A stretch of DNA of 34,807 nt, from positions 1 through 34,807 of the forward strand of contig JAJKJU010000044.1 in NCBI GenBank assembly GCA_021153565.1. Reading direction: 5' to 3'. Below are positions 14,575-23,209 of this stretch, one piece after another. Within the stretch, counting starts at the first letter, position 1; each line of letters starts with the position of its first letter. Source of the stretch: Rhizobacter sp. GTDB lineage: Bacteria; Pseudomonadota; Gammaproteobacteria; Burkholderiales; Burkholderiaceae_C. The translations under genes and the position numbers were made by a program. The notes beneath the pieces are model-generated. The model worked only from the letters and a program-made list of their open reading frames with translations, had not been told where the DNA came from and ran no database searches.

Positions 14575-15741
14575 ATGTTCAAACAAGCCAAACGCGCAGA
14601 GCGGATGAATCCGTCGATCATTCGCGAGATCCTCAAGGTCACCGAGAAGCCGGGCATCATCTCGCTCGCCGGCGGCCTGCCGTCGCCGGACACCTTCCCG
14701 GTCGAGGCGATGCGCGAGGCGGCCGAGCGCGTGCTGCGCGACAACCCGCGCGAAGCGCTGCAGTACGCCGCGAGCGAGGGGCACGGTCCGCTGCGCGAAT
14801 GGGTCGCGGGCGAGCTGAATGGGCAAGGCCTCAAGGTCGATGCATCGCAGGTGCTCATCACCACCGGATCGCAGCAGGGCCTGGACCTTGTCGGCAAGAT
14901 CCTCATCGATGCGGGCAGCCGTGTTGCGGTCGAATCGCCCACCTACCTCGGGGCGCTGCAGGCCTTCACGCCTTACGAACCGGAGTTCGTCACGGTGGCG
15001 TGCGATGACAATGGCCCGCTGCCGGACGAACTCGATGTCGCCAAGGGGGCCCGGTTTCTCTACGCGCTGCCCAACTTCCAGAACCCGAGCGGCCGCTGCA
15101 TGGACGCTATCCGCCGCGACGCGCTGATGGCGAAGGCGCAAGCCATCGGCCTCCCAGTCATCGAAGACAACCCGTATGGCGATCTGTGGTTCGACGCGCC
15201 GCCGCCCGCGCCGCTGTCTTCGCGCTGGGCCGACGGGTCGGTCTATCTGGGTTCGTTCTCGAAGGTGCTCGCGCCGGGCCTGCGCCTGGGTTATCTCGTC
15301 GCACCCAAGCCGCTGTACCCGAAGCTGCTGCAGGCCAAGCAAGCGGCCGATTTACACACGCCCAGCTTCAACCAGCGTGTCGTGCACGAGGTGATTCGCG
15401 ACGGCTTCCTCTCGAAGCACGTGCCCACCATCCGCGCCAAGTACAAGTCACAGCGCGATGCGATGCGTGCCGCGCTCGAACGCCACATGCCCAAGGGGTG
15501 CCACTGGAATGTGCCGGTGGGAGGCATGTTCTTCTGGGTCGAACTGCCCGAGGCCGAGGATGCGATGACGCTGCTCCCGTACGCCGTAGAGAACGGCATG
15601 GCCTTCGTACCAGGCTCCGCCTTCTATGCCGACCACCCGAAACTCAACACCTTGCGCCTGTCCTTCGTCACCGTCTCCGAAGAGCGCATCGAGCAAGGCG
15701 TGGCCGCCCTGGCGAAGACCTTGAAGGAGCGCACCCTGTGA
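14575..15741 (+). CDS. PLP-dependent aminotransferase, class I/II (2-aminoadipate-type)
   Basis: The 388-residue product starts at ATG 14575 after AAGGAAG. It has ISLAGGLPSPDTFPVEAMRE near the N-terminus, a GSQQGLDL cofactor-binding loop, NFQNPSGRCMD, IEDNPYGDLWF and the PLP lysine in YLGSFSKVLAPGLRLGYL. This pattern is that of the LysN/2-aminoadipate and aromatic-type aminotransferases that also form the C-terminal part of MocR regulators. It is a stand-alone cytoplasmic enzyme. It lies 33 bases after the exporter gene and overlaps the PhzF-like gene by four bases (GTGA), so the three are probably one transcript. The amino donor is unknown. Confidence 0.88.
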   Translation: MFKQAKRAERMNPSIIREILKVTEKPGIISLAGGLPSPDTFPVEAMREAAERVLRDNPREALQYAASEGHGPLREWVAGELNGQGLKVDASQVLITTGSQQGLDLVGKILIDAGSRVAVESPTYLGALQAFTPYEPEFVTVACDDNGPLPDELDVAKGARFLYALPNFQNPSGRCMDAIRRDALMAKAQAIGLPVIEDNPYGDLWFDAPPPAPLSSRWADGSVYLGSFSKVLAPGLRLGYLVAPKPLYPKLLQAKQAADLHTPSFNQRVVHEVIRDGFLSKHVPTIRAKYKSQRDAMRAALERHMPKGCHWNVPVGGMFFWVELPEAEDAMTLLPYAVENGMAFVPGSAFYADHPKLNTLRLSFVTVSEERIEQGVAALAKTLKERTL

Positions 15742-16568
15742 AATTCGCATTCACGCAGGTGGATGTCTTCACCGAGTCGCCGATGCGCGGCAACCCTCTC
15801 GCAGTCGTCCATTCAGCGGATGGATTGAGCGATGCGCAGATGCAGTCCTTTGCGCGATGGACGAACCTGTCGGAGACGACGTTCCTTCTGAAACCGACGT
15901 CACCGGAAGCTGACTACCGGGTCCGCATCTTCACGCCGGGTGGTGAGTTGCCATTCGCGGGTCATCCGACGCTCGGCACCTGCCATGCGTGGCTGGAGCA
16001 GGGCGGTATTCCAAAGACGGCTGGCCGTGTTGTGCAGCAGTGCGCCTACGGCCTGGTGCCGATCCGGGTGGAAGGCCGTCGCGCCGCGTTCGCTGCGCCG
16101 CCGTCGCAGCGTTCAGATGTCGACGGTGAATTGCTGTCCCGTGTGTTATCGGCGCTTGGGCTGGTGCCGTCTCAGGTACGTGCTGCGCAATGGCTGGATA
16201 ACGGCCCGAAGTGGCTGGGCCTCTTGCTGACCGATGCCGACGCAGTCTTGCGAATCGAGCCGGATGACGCTGTGCTCAAGGGACTGGCCAAGGTCGGAGT
16301 GATGGGTGCACGTGCGAGCGGCGACACGCAGTTCGAGGTGCGCGCGTTCGCAGCACCGCTGGGCATTCCCGAAGACCCCGTCACCGGAAGCCTGAACGCG
16401 AGCCTGGCGCAATGGCTGATCGGCGAGGGCATCGCTCCAGCGAGCTACGTTGCCGCGCAAGGGACGTGCATGGATCGAACCGGTCGGGTCCACATTGAAT
16501 GCGAAAGGGACACCGTCTGGGTCGGCGGCAATTCAGTCACTTGCATTCGCGGCGAACTGAGTCTGTGA
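15738..16568 (+). CDS. PhzF-family isomerase/epimerase-like protein
   Basis: The 276-residue protein begins at GTG 15738, overlapping the aminotransferase stop (GTGA), which implies translational coupling. It has the PhzF pattern: QVDVFTESPMRGNPLAVV at the start, the catalytic glutamate E46 in NLSETTFL, FAGHPTLGT at 74-81, and the C-terminal-half repeat EDPVTGSLNASLAQWL. PhzF enzymes form a two-domain diaminopimelate epimerase-like fold and shift double bonds or epimerise amino-acid derivatives without cofactor. With the linked aminotransferase and exporter it may act on an amino-acid-derived metabolite; this is inference from context only. Confidence 0.9.
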   Translation: MKFAFTQVDVFTESPMRGNPLAVVHSADGLSDAQMQSFARWTNLSETTFLLKPTSPEADYRVRIFTPGGELPFAGHPTLGTCHAWLEQGGIPKTAGRVVQQCAYGLVPIRVEGRRAAFAAPPSQRSDVDGELLSRVLSALGLVPSQVRAAQWLDNGPKWLGLLLTDADAVLRIEPDDAVLKGLAKVGVMGARASGDTQFEVRAFAAPLGIPEDPVTGSLNASLAQWLIGEGIAPASYVAAQGTCMDRTGRVHIECERDTVWVGGNSVTCIRGELSL

Positions 16569-16592
16569 ACGCTGCGTTCGATCGTTTGACTT

Positions 16593-16620
16593 AAGCGGCT
16601 TGCCGAAGGAAGGTCCGCTT
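16593..16620. terminator. Weak hairpin between convergent genes
   Basis: AAGCGG and CCGCTT pair around a 16-base loop between the PhzF-like gene and the Nudix gene. The arms are short and no long T-run follows, so termination is possible but unproven. Confidence 0.3.
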
Positions 16621-16638
16621 GAAGGAAGGGGCGCATTC

Positions 16639-17109
16639 TCACCCGCCCTGGACGACGTGCCGAACCACAATTAGCGGCGCAGCAAGCGCGCTACGCAGAA
16701 AGGCCGGATGGAGATTCACTGTCTCGAGCTCGGCGAGTGGAAACCAGCGGAACTCAAGAGCCTTGTCGCCTTCCGTGCCCTTGTGCGAGACGGCTTTGTC
16801 GCGTAGGCGTGACTCGGGCCTGAGAGCCGAACGAAAGTACAGGCCGACTTCATGCTGTGGCGTGCCGTTGTGCTCGAAGAAGTTCTCAACGACGAAGAGA
16901 AGCTCGCCGCACTCGATGTGTTCTTCGGTCTCCTCCAGCATTTCGCGGGCTACCGCTGCCGCACCGGCCTCGCCCGGCTCGACTCGACCGCCAGGCAGAG
17001 CCCAGATCAGATCATTCTCTAGACGGTGCAGCAGTGCGTACTCTTCCTCGACGATCACGGCCGCCGCCCGGAGATGGAATCTGTGACCGCCTATGTCGAA
17101 GCTAACCAT
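16639..17109 (-). CDS. Nudix hydrolase
   Basis: The 156-residue product, counted from ATG 17109 (VSFDIGGHRFHLRAAAVIVE), has a Nudix box at about 40-62: GGRVEPGEAGAAAVAREMLEE followed by TE. The Gly-Glu-Arg-Glu-Glu spacing fits G-x5-E-x7-RE-x2-EE, but the usual final glycine is glutamate. Nudix enzymes cleave nucleoside diphosphates linked to another group and need Mg2+. A longer reading to 17193 exists but lacks family features. The gene lies 200 bases after the Wzz-like gene on the same strand. The substrate is unknown. Confidence 0.85.
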   Translation of the reverse strand: MVSFDIGGHRFHLRAAAVIVEEEYALLHRLENDLIWALPGGRVEPGEAGAAAVAREMLEETEEHIECGELLFVVENFFEHNGTPQHEVGLYFRSALRPESRLRDKAVSHKGTEGDKALEFRWFPLAELETVNLHPAFLRSALAAPLIVVRHVVQGG

Positions 17110-17311
17110 GCGCTCTAACACCTCTGTGTGGGTCGGCACGAGAATAAAACGCCGGTCGGTGCGTTCAAGGTCCGTGCCGGCGCGATGCAGCAACGCGCCC
17201 GTCGGCTGGCTGCGCGGTGGCCGTGGCGATCACGCGGGCAGTCGACAGCGACGGGTTTGCACGCGTGTTGGCGGCCTGACTCTGCCGACCCCGTCGCCGC
17301 TGCTTCTTTGA

Positions 17312-18547
17312 TCAGCCGCGCAAACGCCAAGCGTTGCGCAGGGATTGCCAAGCAGCAGCGCTTTCAGGGTCGCGCTCGCGAGCGAGTGCCGAATAGCGTC
17401 GCCACACGACGACGATGCTCGAGCCCAACAAACCAAGCAAGATGCCGGCAATCACGATCATGGCTCTCGACGGCTTTGACTTGTAGTCAGGCGGAATGGC
17501 CTTGTCGACTTGCTGGGGGCTCGTGCCTTCCTTGGCTTCGTCGAGTTTCGCAAGCTCGTATTGCCGCACCATGCCTTCAAGCAAGGTTTCCTGAAGCTTC
17601 AGTTCTCGGCGCGCTCGCACGTAGTCGATGGCCGCTTCAGGAATCTTTCCCACTGGCATGTCGACCGCACTCCCGCTTGCACCGTCCTGCTTGGATTCCA
17701 TGCGCGCCAACTCGGCTCGCAAGGCGCGCAGTTCTGAATTCAAACGCATCACGTCCGGGTTTTGTTCGGTTGCGGAGGTTCTTAGAACCTTCAATTGCAC
17801 TTCACGCTCAGCGATCAGTGCACGCAACTGCGCGGCTCCGCCGATCAGCGCCTCGGCCTGCTTGTCGAGCACGATGACACCGGATTTTTCTTGAACGCCT
17901 CGCAAGTCCTGCTCGGCCTTGATGAGGCGTTCTTTCGTGTCCTTGAGCTGTTGCTCATAAAAGACCCGGCGCTGCTGGGCTTCAGTGACCGCAAGGCGGC
18001 TCAAAACCTTGGTCAACTCTGCCGGCATGGCATTCGCAAGATCGGCGGCGAATTTCGGTTCCTTGTCATCGACTTCGATGTTGATGACGCCGCTCTTCTT
18101 GTCGGAAGAGATGCGAATGAACGAGGGGAGAGTTTTTCGAAGCACCTCGTTGGTCTGGATCTTGTAGCGCTTCTTGAGATCGAATTTCTGATCCATCTCA
18201 CGAGTGACGCTGTCACTCTTCAGCAAGGCGACGTAGAGTTCATCAGGAGTCTTGGCACCCATGCCTCCTGCCAGGCCACCCAACGACCCAAGGGCGGCGA
18301 GCGCCGCTGCCGAGCCGCTTTGCTGCTGAGCCCCCGGGGGCAGCAAGGTAGCGCGAGCCGTATAAATGGGCTCACTCAGCAGTGCGACGGCCAGGGAGGC
18401 CACTGCCAAGGCAAGTGTGACGGTGCCGATGAACCGTTTGCCTTCCCCAAGCCATGTCAGCAAATCCACGAGGTGAACCTGCGGGCCGTTGTCCGCATCA
18501 TCGCCGTTCACGTCTTGCGGCACCGAATCAATTTCTCTCGTGTTCAT
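17312..18547 (-). CDS. Wzz-type polysaccharide chain-length/co-polymerase protein
   Basis: The 411-residue protein has an N-terminal cytoplasmic tail, a membrane helix near residues 40-58 (GTVTLALAVASLAVALL), a long periplasmic coiled-coil region with heptad-like leucines and charged residues (about 190-345), and a second membrane helix near 366-384 (MIVIAGILLGLLGSSIVVVW). This is the layout of Wzz/PCP proteins that set the length of exported polysaccharide. It has no C-terminal Walker motifs, so it is not a tyrosine-kinase type. It starts 12 bases after the Wza-like gene and should be in the same operon. No glycosyltransferase or polymerase genes are in this window. Confidence 0.88.
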   Translation of the reverse strand: MNTREIDSVPQDVNGDDADNGPQVHLVDLLTWLGEGKRFIGTVTLALAVASLAVALLSEPIYTARATLLPPGAQQQSGSAAALAALGSLGGLAGGMGAKTPDELYVALLKSDSVTREMDQKFDLKKRYKIQTNEVLRKTLPSFIRISSDKKSGVINIEVDDKEPKFAADLANAMPAELTKVLSRLAVTEAQQRRVFYEQQLKDTKERLIKAEQDLRGVQEKSGVIVLDKQAEALIGGAAQLRALIAEREVQLKVLRTSATEQNPDVMRLNSELRALRAELARMESKQDGASGSAVDMPVGKIPEAAIDYVRARRELKLQETLLEGMVRQYELAKLDEAKEGTSPQQVDKAIPPDYKSKPSRAMIVIAGILLGLLGSSIVVVWRRYSALARERDPESAAAWQSLRNAWRLRG

Positions 18548-18559
18548 CGTGCCTCGGTG

Positions 18560-21046
18560 TCATTTGTTCAAGGTCTTTATCGCCGCAGCGCCCAAGCCGA
18601 ACTGCGAGAAGATCTGTGACCAGTCCTTCAGGTTGCGCACCAATGCTCGACCCCAGGTTTCGTAGTCGAGCTGGTTCGGCACGATGACCGCATCGCCGGG
18701 TTGCAGCACTTGCGATTCCACGCCGCCATAGCTGAAGAAGCCGCGTTGGTCGTTGGCGCTCGATACGGTGCCGTCGGCTCGAAGGATGAACATGTTGGAC
18801 TTGTCCGCGGCCTCGTCGAGCCCGGCGAGACGGATGTAATCGCCTGCCGTGCGACCGGACTTCCAGAGGAATCCGTTGTTGTTCAGCACGGCACCCGCGA
18901 CTGTGACGAAGCCAGGCCTTGCCGGAACAACGATGCGATCGGAGTGCTCGAGCGGAACATCCGGCAGGGCATCGACTGTCTTGGTGTCGGGTTGCAATTC
19001 AAGCGCGACACGGCCATTCGGTTGCAATTGCGCCAGCCGAGACATCTGGGCCTGGGTCGCGGCCTGGCTGATGGCTGCGCTGCGATCGGCTCCGTCGTCA
19101 CGAAGGTTGGCCGCGTTGCGCGCACCCTGGGTGGCTGACAGCGACTGCAGCCGCTGCATTGCGGCTTGAAGGTTTTCGCGTTGCCTTTGTCGTGTCTCTT
19201 CGCGAGAGAACTCCAGGCCGTACACGTACGCTTGCGGTGTAAAGCCGCCGATTCGACCGATCAGCTCTTTCAAGGTCTCGCCGGGGCGAACCTGATAGAT
19301 GCCGGGCGCGCCGACCTCACCTTCGACAGACACCAGCCGTGTTTGTCGCGCCACGGGCACGCGCATGTCCTTCTGACTGAAGACCGTCACGACGTCGCCG
19401 GGAAGCAATTCGATGTCCTGTGCCGTGTCGTGCTGCAAAACCGCACGGCCCAGGTTGAAGGGAATGACCTGGGTCGACAAGTCTTTCGCATTCAGCCTTT
19501 CGACGACCGCGTAGTCCCAGTTCAACTCGTCAAACAGGGCTGCCGGTGACTTCTTTACCTTGGCCACCTCGACCCTCTCACTGCGAGCTCTCTCGTTTGC
19601 GCCCCTTGGGATGCCAGGGCTGGATTCGGGACGAGATTCTTGCAACATGCGACCAGAAGAGTCCCGAACCATATCGTTTCCGTCTGCTCTGCTCACGGGC
19701 TCGACTCGATCTTCCTCGATCATCTGCACAAGAAGATTCTTGCGGCGATAGAAGTCGGGTGAAATCAGCGCGTCCTTGTCAGGGATGAGATCGCTGATCC
19801 GCATGCCTGGACGGTACGGATAACGCAGCGGTTGAGCCACGTGGCCCTTCAGCGTGACGGCATTCGAAAACTCGGGGGAGATCTCCAGCAGCGTCACCAC
19901 GTCCCCGTCACGAACTGGCTTTTGCAGGCCGGCCGCATCGAGCTTGAACTCCTCGACCAGACGCGCAGCCCTTTGTGTCGGATCGATGCGCTCGAGCTGC
20001 CCGCGGTTCTGGTTGGCAAGGACAGGTGCACCGCCCGCATATCGAAGCAAATCGCTCATCGGCTCTTGCGGCGACTTCAGTTCGTAGATGGCCGGCGTCT
20101 CGAGGGCACCCGTGAGCGCGACGCGCGGCCCGACCGGCTGGAACACAACGACATCGCCGGCCGTCAGTTGGATGTCCTTGGATTTGTCGCCCTGTACCAA
20201 GAAATCGTAAACATCCAGTTCAGACACCACTTTTCCGTCGCGGCGCAGGCTGAGCTTTCGCATGGACCCGTTCGGTCCGGGCCCGCCCGCGGCCACAACT
20301 GCCGACAGGATGGTCGACTGGCTGGGTAGCGTGTAGACGCCCGGGCGCTGCGCGGGGCCAACCACGAAAATCTTCACGCCTCGCAGATGACCCAGGGTCA
20401 CGTTCAGGCTGAAGTTGGTGAAGACACGCCCAATCTGGGCGCGAAGGTGATGCTCGATCTCGGACGCCTTCACGCCAGCGACATTGATGCTGCCGACCTT
20501 GGGCAGGCTGATCTGGCCATTGCGGTCGACGGTGGCACGATAGTCAACGTCGATCGATCCCCATGCGCGAATCACGAGCTCGTCACCTGGTCCCACCACG
20601 TAGTCGCCCGATACGGGCACGTTGTCGAGGGGGCTCTGCGCTTCGCCGGCTTCGGTGAAAAAGTTCGCGCCGAAGACCGGCAACAGGCGACCGGTCGCGC
20701 CCTCCACGAAGCGCTGGAATTCGCTGGGTCGTGAAGGCGTCTCGGGACGTTGACGTTGGGGCTGGCGTTCTGTGTCGGCCGGCGTCGTGCGGGTCTGGTT
20801 TCCCGTTGGCTGCGGATTCGTGGAGTCGCGGCTTCCGTTAGGCGAGCGCAGGGGGGGCGTCGTTCCACTGCTGGAGTCCGGCGTGTTCTGTCCTTGCGTC
20901 CCCGGCCGGGTTGGCGCCGTCTGTGACGTCGGCGGCATGTAGCCCGGCGTCACGAAGGTGCCGCCGCTGGTATTGTCAGTTGGCGTTTGAGCTAAAACCG
21001 CACCGTTCAGCAGGCACAGGGCAAGCAGGATTCGAAATTGGCGCAT
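18560..21046 (-). CDS. Wza-type polysaccharide export outer-membrane protein with SLBB domains
   Basis: The 828-residue product starts MRQFRILLALCLLNGAVLAQ, a signal peptide with cleavage after VLA and no lipobox cysteine. A Pro/Thr/Gly/Asn-rich linker follows (about 21-110). The poly-export domain holds GDYVVGPGDELVIRAWGSID. Several SLBB-like repeats follow (for example KIFVVGPAQRPGVYTLPS, VSVEGEVGAPGIYQVRPGET and FVTVAGAVLNNNGFLWKSGR). The C-terminus NLKDWSQIFSQFGLGAAAIK could be the amphipathic membrane helix. Such proteins form the outer-membrane pore for capsule or exopolysaccharide. The lack of a lipid anchor and the length are unusual against ~380-residue Wza, but long SLBB versions are known in betaproteobacteria. 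It is the first gene of the minus-strand unit. Confidence 0.88.
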   Translation of the reverse strand: MRQFRILLALCLLNGAVLAQTPTDNTSGGTFVTPGYMPPTSQTAPTRPGTQGQNTPDSSSGTTPPLRSPNGSRDSTNPQPTGNQTRTTPADTERQPQRQRPETPSRPSEFQRFVEGATGRLLPVFGANFFTEAGEAQSPLDNVPVSGDYVVGPGDELVIRAWGSIDVDYRATVDRNGQISLPKVGSINVAGVKASEIEHHLRAQIGRVFTNFSLNVTLGHLRGVKIFVVGPAQRPGVYTLPSQSTILSAVVAAGGPGPNGSMRKLSLRRDGKVVSELDVYDFLVQGDKSKDIQLTAGDVVVFQPVGPRVALTGALETPAIYELKSPQEPMSDLLRYAGGAPVLANQNRGQLERIDPTQRAARLVEEFKLDAAGLQKPVRDGDVVTLLEISPEFSNAVTLKGHVAQPLRYPYRPGMRISDLIPDKDALISPDFYRRKNLLVQMIEEDRVEPVSRADGNDMVRDSSGRMLQESRPESSPGIPRGANERARSERVEVAKVKKSPAALFDELNWDYAVVERLNAKDLSTQVIPFNLGRAVLQHDTAQDIELLPGDVVTVFSQKDMRVPVARQTRLVSVEGEVGAPGIYQVRPGETLKELIGRIGGFTPQAYVYGLEFSREETRQRQRENLQAAMQRLQSLSATQGARNAANLRDDGADRSAAISQAATQAQMSRLAQLQPNGRVALELQPDTKTVDALPDVPLEHSDRIVVPARPGFVTVAGAVLNNNGFLWKSGRTAGDYIRLAGLDEAADKSNMFILRADGTVSSANDQRGFFSYGGVESQVLQPGDAVIVPNQLDYETWGRALVRNLKDWSQIFSQFGLGAAAIKTLNK

Positions 21047-21083
21047 GCGGAAGTGGGCGAAAGCCGAAGATGAACAACGAAGT

Positions 21084-21248
21084 CAGAGGCTGAGAGTATT
21101 TCGAGCGTGTCCGAGCAGCACGTCAAAAGGCACCTGATCTAGGCGCAAAGCGCAGCCATAGCTCGTGCTGTGGCGAGCATTTGCAACGACGAGCAGGGGT
21201 CTTTTGGCGTGATGAGCGGGCATGATCGAATTACTCTCAACCTCTCAG
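21084..21248 (-). repeat. Dispersed palindromic element, copy C
   Basis: This is a full copy in the opposite orientation to B, with ends TCAGAGGCTGAGAGTATTTC and ATTACTCTCAACCTCTCAGG. It lies in the divergent gap between the Wza-like gene (starting 21046) and alaX, where promoters for both should be. Confidence 0.9.
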
Positions 21249-21414
21249 GCCGGGCGACCCAGGTGGCCTCTGTGGGGCTTCAAGGCGCGGCACGGTTTCC
21301 GACCCGCGATGGCGCCGGCAGCCCGCGATGGTAATGGATGCGAAAGGCGCCTCTGAAAGCAAGTGCGACGGCCAAGCCTCTGAGCTGCAATCTATGATGG
21401 ACGTGGAGGCCCGC

Positions 21415-22155
21415 ATGTCAGTCGAGAACGCTCACCCCACCATCGAACTGTTCCGCGAGGACGCCCGTCTTCGCGATTGTGAGGCACGCATCAGCGGCAT
21501 TGACGAGCGCGGCATCCGACTGGATCGCACGGTCTTCTACCCCCATGGCGGAGGCCAGGCGGGCGACAGCGGCGAATTGCGGCTGGCGGGCGATGTTCGG
21601 ATCGCGATTGCTGACACACGCAAAGGCGAATCGCAGGGCGAGATCGTCCACGTCCCCGCAGCCGGCCAGGAGGCGGAACTCGCCTCACTCAAGGTCGGCG
21701 ATGCAGTCATCGCCGCCATCGACTGGGAGCGCCGCTATCGGCACATGCGCTTTCACACGGCGACGCATCTCCTGTGCGCGTTGATCCCGCATCCCGTGGA
21801 CGGTTGTTCGATCACTGCGGCCTATGCGCGCCTCGATTTCCACATGAGCGAGCCCCTCGACAAGGAGGGGCTCACCGCGGGTCTGGCAAGACTCGTGTCA
21901 GCCTCGCACCCAGTTGCCCACCGCTGGATCATCGACGCCGAACTCGATGCGAACCCAAGCCTCGTGCGCAGCATGAGCGCCCAACCGCCGCGCGGCACCG
22001 GCCGGGTGCGTCTGCTGGAGATCGAAGGCGTCGACCTTCAGCCCTGCGGAGGTACGCATGTGTCGAACACATCCGAAATTGGCGCAGTGGTCGTGACCAA
22101 GATTGAAAAGAAGTCGTCCATGACCCGACGGGTCGTGCTCGGCTTCCTCGATTGA
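21415..22155 (+). CDS. Alanyl-tRNA editing protein AlaX
   Basis: The 246-residue protein is a stand-alone relative of the AlaRS editing domain, which hydrolyses Ser- or Gly-tRNA(Ala). The zinc ligands are all visible: HTATH at 114-118 (H114, H118), and CGGTHVSNTSEIG with C211 and H215. The N-terminal half carries RTVFYPHGGGQAGDSGEL, the GGGQ-type motif seen in the AlaX-M/L groups. ATG 21415 is chosen because GGAGG lies five bases before it and similarity begins there. The frame is open upstream to 21328. It appears to be a single-gene unit downstream of palindromic element C. Confidence 0.9.
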   Translation: MSVENAHPTIELFREDARLRDCEARISGIDERGIRLDRTVFYPHGGGQAGDSGELRLAGDVRIAIADTRKGESQGEIVHVPAAGQEAELASLKVGDAVIAAIDWERRYRHMRFHTATHLLCALIPHPVDGCSITAAYARLDFHMSEPLDKEGLTAGLARLVSASHPVAHRWIIDAELDANPSLVRSMSAQPPRGTGRVRLLEIEGVDLQPCGGTHVSNTSEIGAVVVTKIEKKSSMTRRVVLGFLD

Positions 22156-22192
22156 ATCGGCGAAGGACGCGGCCGGCGCCCCTCGCTCCAGG

Positions 22193-22645
22193 TCATTCCT
22201 TGCGGAAGTGATCGTGGCATGCCTTGCAAGCCTGACCCACCGGACCGAAAGCGGTCTTGATGGCGTCCAGGTTGCCAGTCTTGGCGGCAGCGTTCAGCTT
22301 GGTCATTTCTTCCTGCATCTTCGCGGCAGCGGCGCGGAATTTATCGCCCTCGGTCCACACCTCCGGCTTGGCCTTGGTGTCGCCCTTGTCGGTGCCTTCG
22401 CCGAAGGCGGAATAGGGAAGCGGGGACATCATGGTCGCGATTTCGGCGTTCTGGGCCACCGCCTTCGCGTCGAAGGGAACACGGCCGTTGGCCATTGCGC
22501 CGACGCGGCCGAAGTGCGTCGCCATCACGTTGAATGCGGCCTTGCGGTATTTGATGGCGTCTTCGGGCTTCTGGAACTGCGCGGCAGCAGGCAGCGCAGC
22601 GATCAAACCGGAGACAACGGCGGCTGCCAGGATCAGTTTCTTCAT
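22193..22645 (-). CDS. Cytochrome c' (class II cytochrome c)
   Basis: The 150-residue protein has a signal peptide (KKLILAAAVVSGLIAALPAA) and a C-terminal heme motif CKACHDHFRKE (C140, C143, H144), the arrangement of four-helix-bundle class II cytochromes in the periplasm. Members bind NO or carry electrons. ATG 22645 is chosen because the signal peptide begins there; the frame is open back to 22711 inside palindromic element D, which is not a likely start. The cytochrome b561 gene lies 560 bases away, divergent. These two types of gene are often neighbours, and may form an electron-transfer pair. Confidence 0.9.
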   Translation of the reverse strand: MKKLILAAAVVSGLIAALPAAAQFQKPEDAIKYRKAAFNVMATHFGRVGAMANGRVPFDAKAVAQNAEIATMMSPLPYSAFGEGTDKGDTKAKPEVWTEGDKFRAAAAKMQEEMTKLNAAAKTGNLDAIKTAFGPVGQACKACHDHFRKE

Positions 22646-22684
22646 TCCAGCGTTCTCCACGACGATTGTCGGATTGATGAATGC

Positions 22685-22848
22685 CTCAGAGGCTGAGAGT
22701 TTCTCGATCATGCCCGCTCATCACGCCAAAAGCCCCCTGCTCGTCGTTGCAAATGCTCGCCATAGCCAAGCTATGGCGAGCATTTGCGCCTGGATCAGGC
22801 GCCTTTTGACGTGCTGCTCGGACACGTTCGAATACTCTCAGCCTCTCA
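22685..22848 (+). repeat. Dispersed palindromic element, copy D
   Basis: This is a full copy with a perfect central inverted repeat: GCAAATGCTCGCCATAGC and GCTATGGCGAGCATTTGC around CAA. The ends are CTCAGAGGCTGAGAGTTTCT and AATACTCTCAGCCTCTCA. It lies 40 bases before the cytochrome c' start codon, in the position of its promoter. Confidence 0.92.
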
Positions 22849-23005
22849 CACGGCGGGGCGCTGCCGCACCAGCGCGAGTGCGGATGAGTGTACGCAGCCG
22901 ACCATGATGGCATTGCGCTCGCTCGGGTAAATCCCAGGAGGGCAAACGCACATGATCCGCCCTCTTGCGGCTCCCCTACTGCGGCGTTCGGAGCAGACTT
23001 TGTTG

Positions 23006-23174
23006 CGGTTAGGATTTGGCCCGGAATAAGTTCACGTTTTGGGGGCGCTGGGCGGGATGCGATGCAAGGCGCTCCGAGCGCCGTGTGGCGAGTCACACAA
23101 GTGAGGAGCAACGCCGCAGCGCGCCCGCCCAGCGCCCCCAAAACGGGAAAATGGTTCGGGCCAAATCCTTATCG
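23006..23174. repeat. Second palindromic element, 51-bp inverted repeats
   Basis: The arms at 23006-23056 and 23124-23174 match inversely at about 43 of 51 positions, with a perfect block CGTTTTGGGGGCGCTGGGCG and its complement. The 67-base centre holds two more hairpins: GGCGCT-CCG-AGCGCC, and GTGTG-GCGAGT-CACAC. It is unrelated to the GAGGCTGAGAGT family. It ends 35 bases before the cytochrome b561 start, so it occupies that gene's promoter region. Confidence 0.88.
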
Positions 23175-23209
23175 TTGCACTTTCGCCTTTCGTGTCAGGA
23201 GCCCGTTGC

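Noticed and set aside
16639-21046. A complete capsule or exopolysaccharide locus
   Set aside because: Only the Wza- and Wzz-like export genes are present; no glycosyltransferases, Wzx, Wzy or initiating transferase were found in the window.
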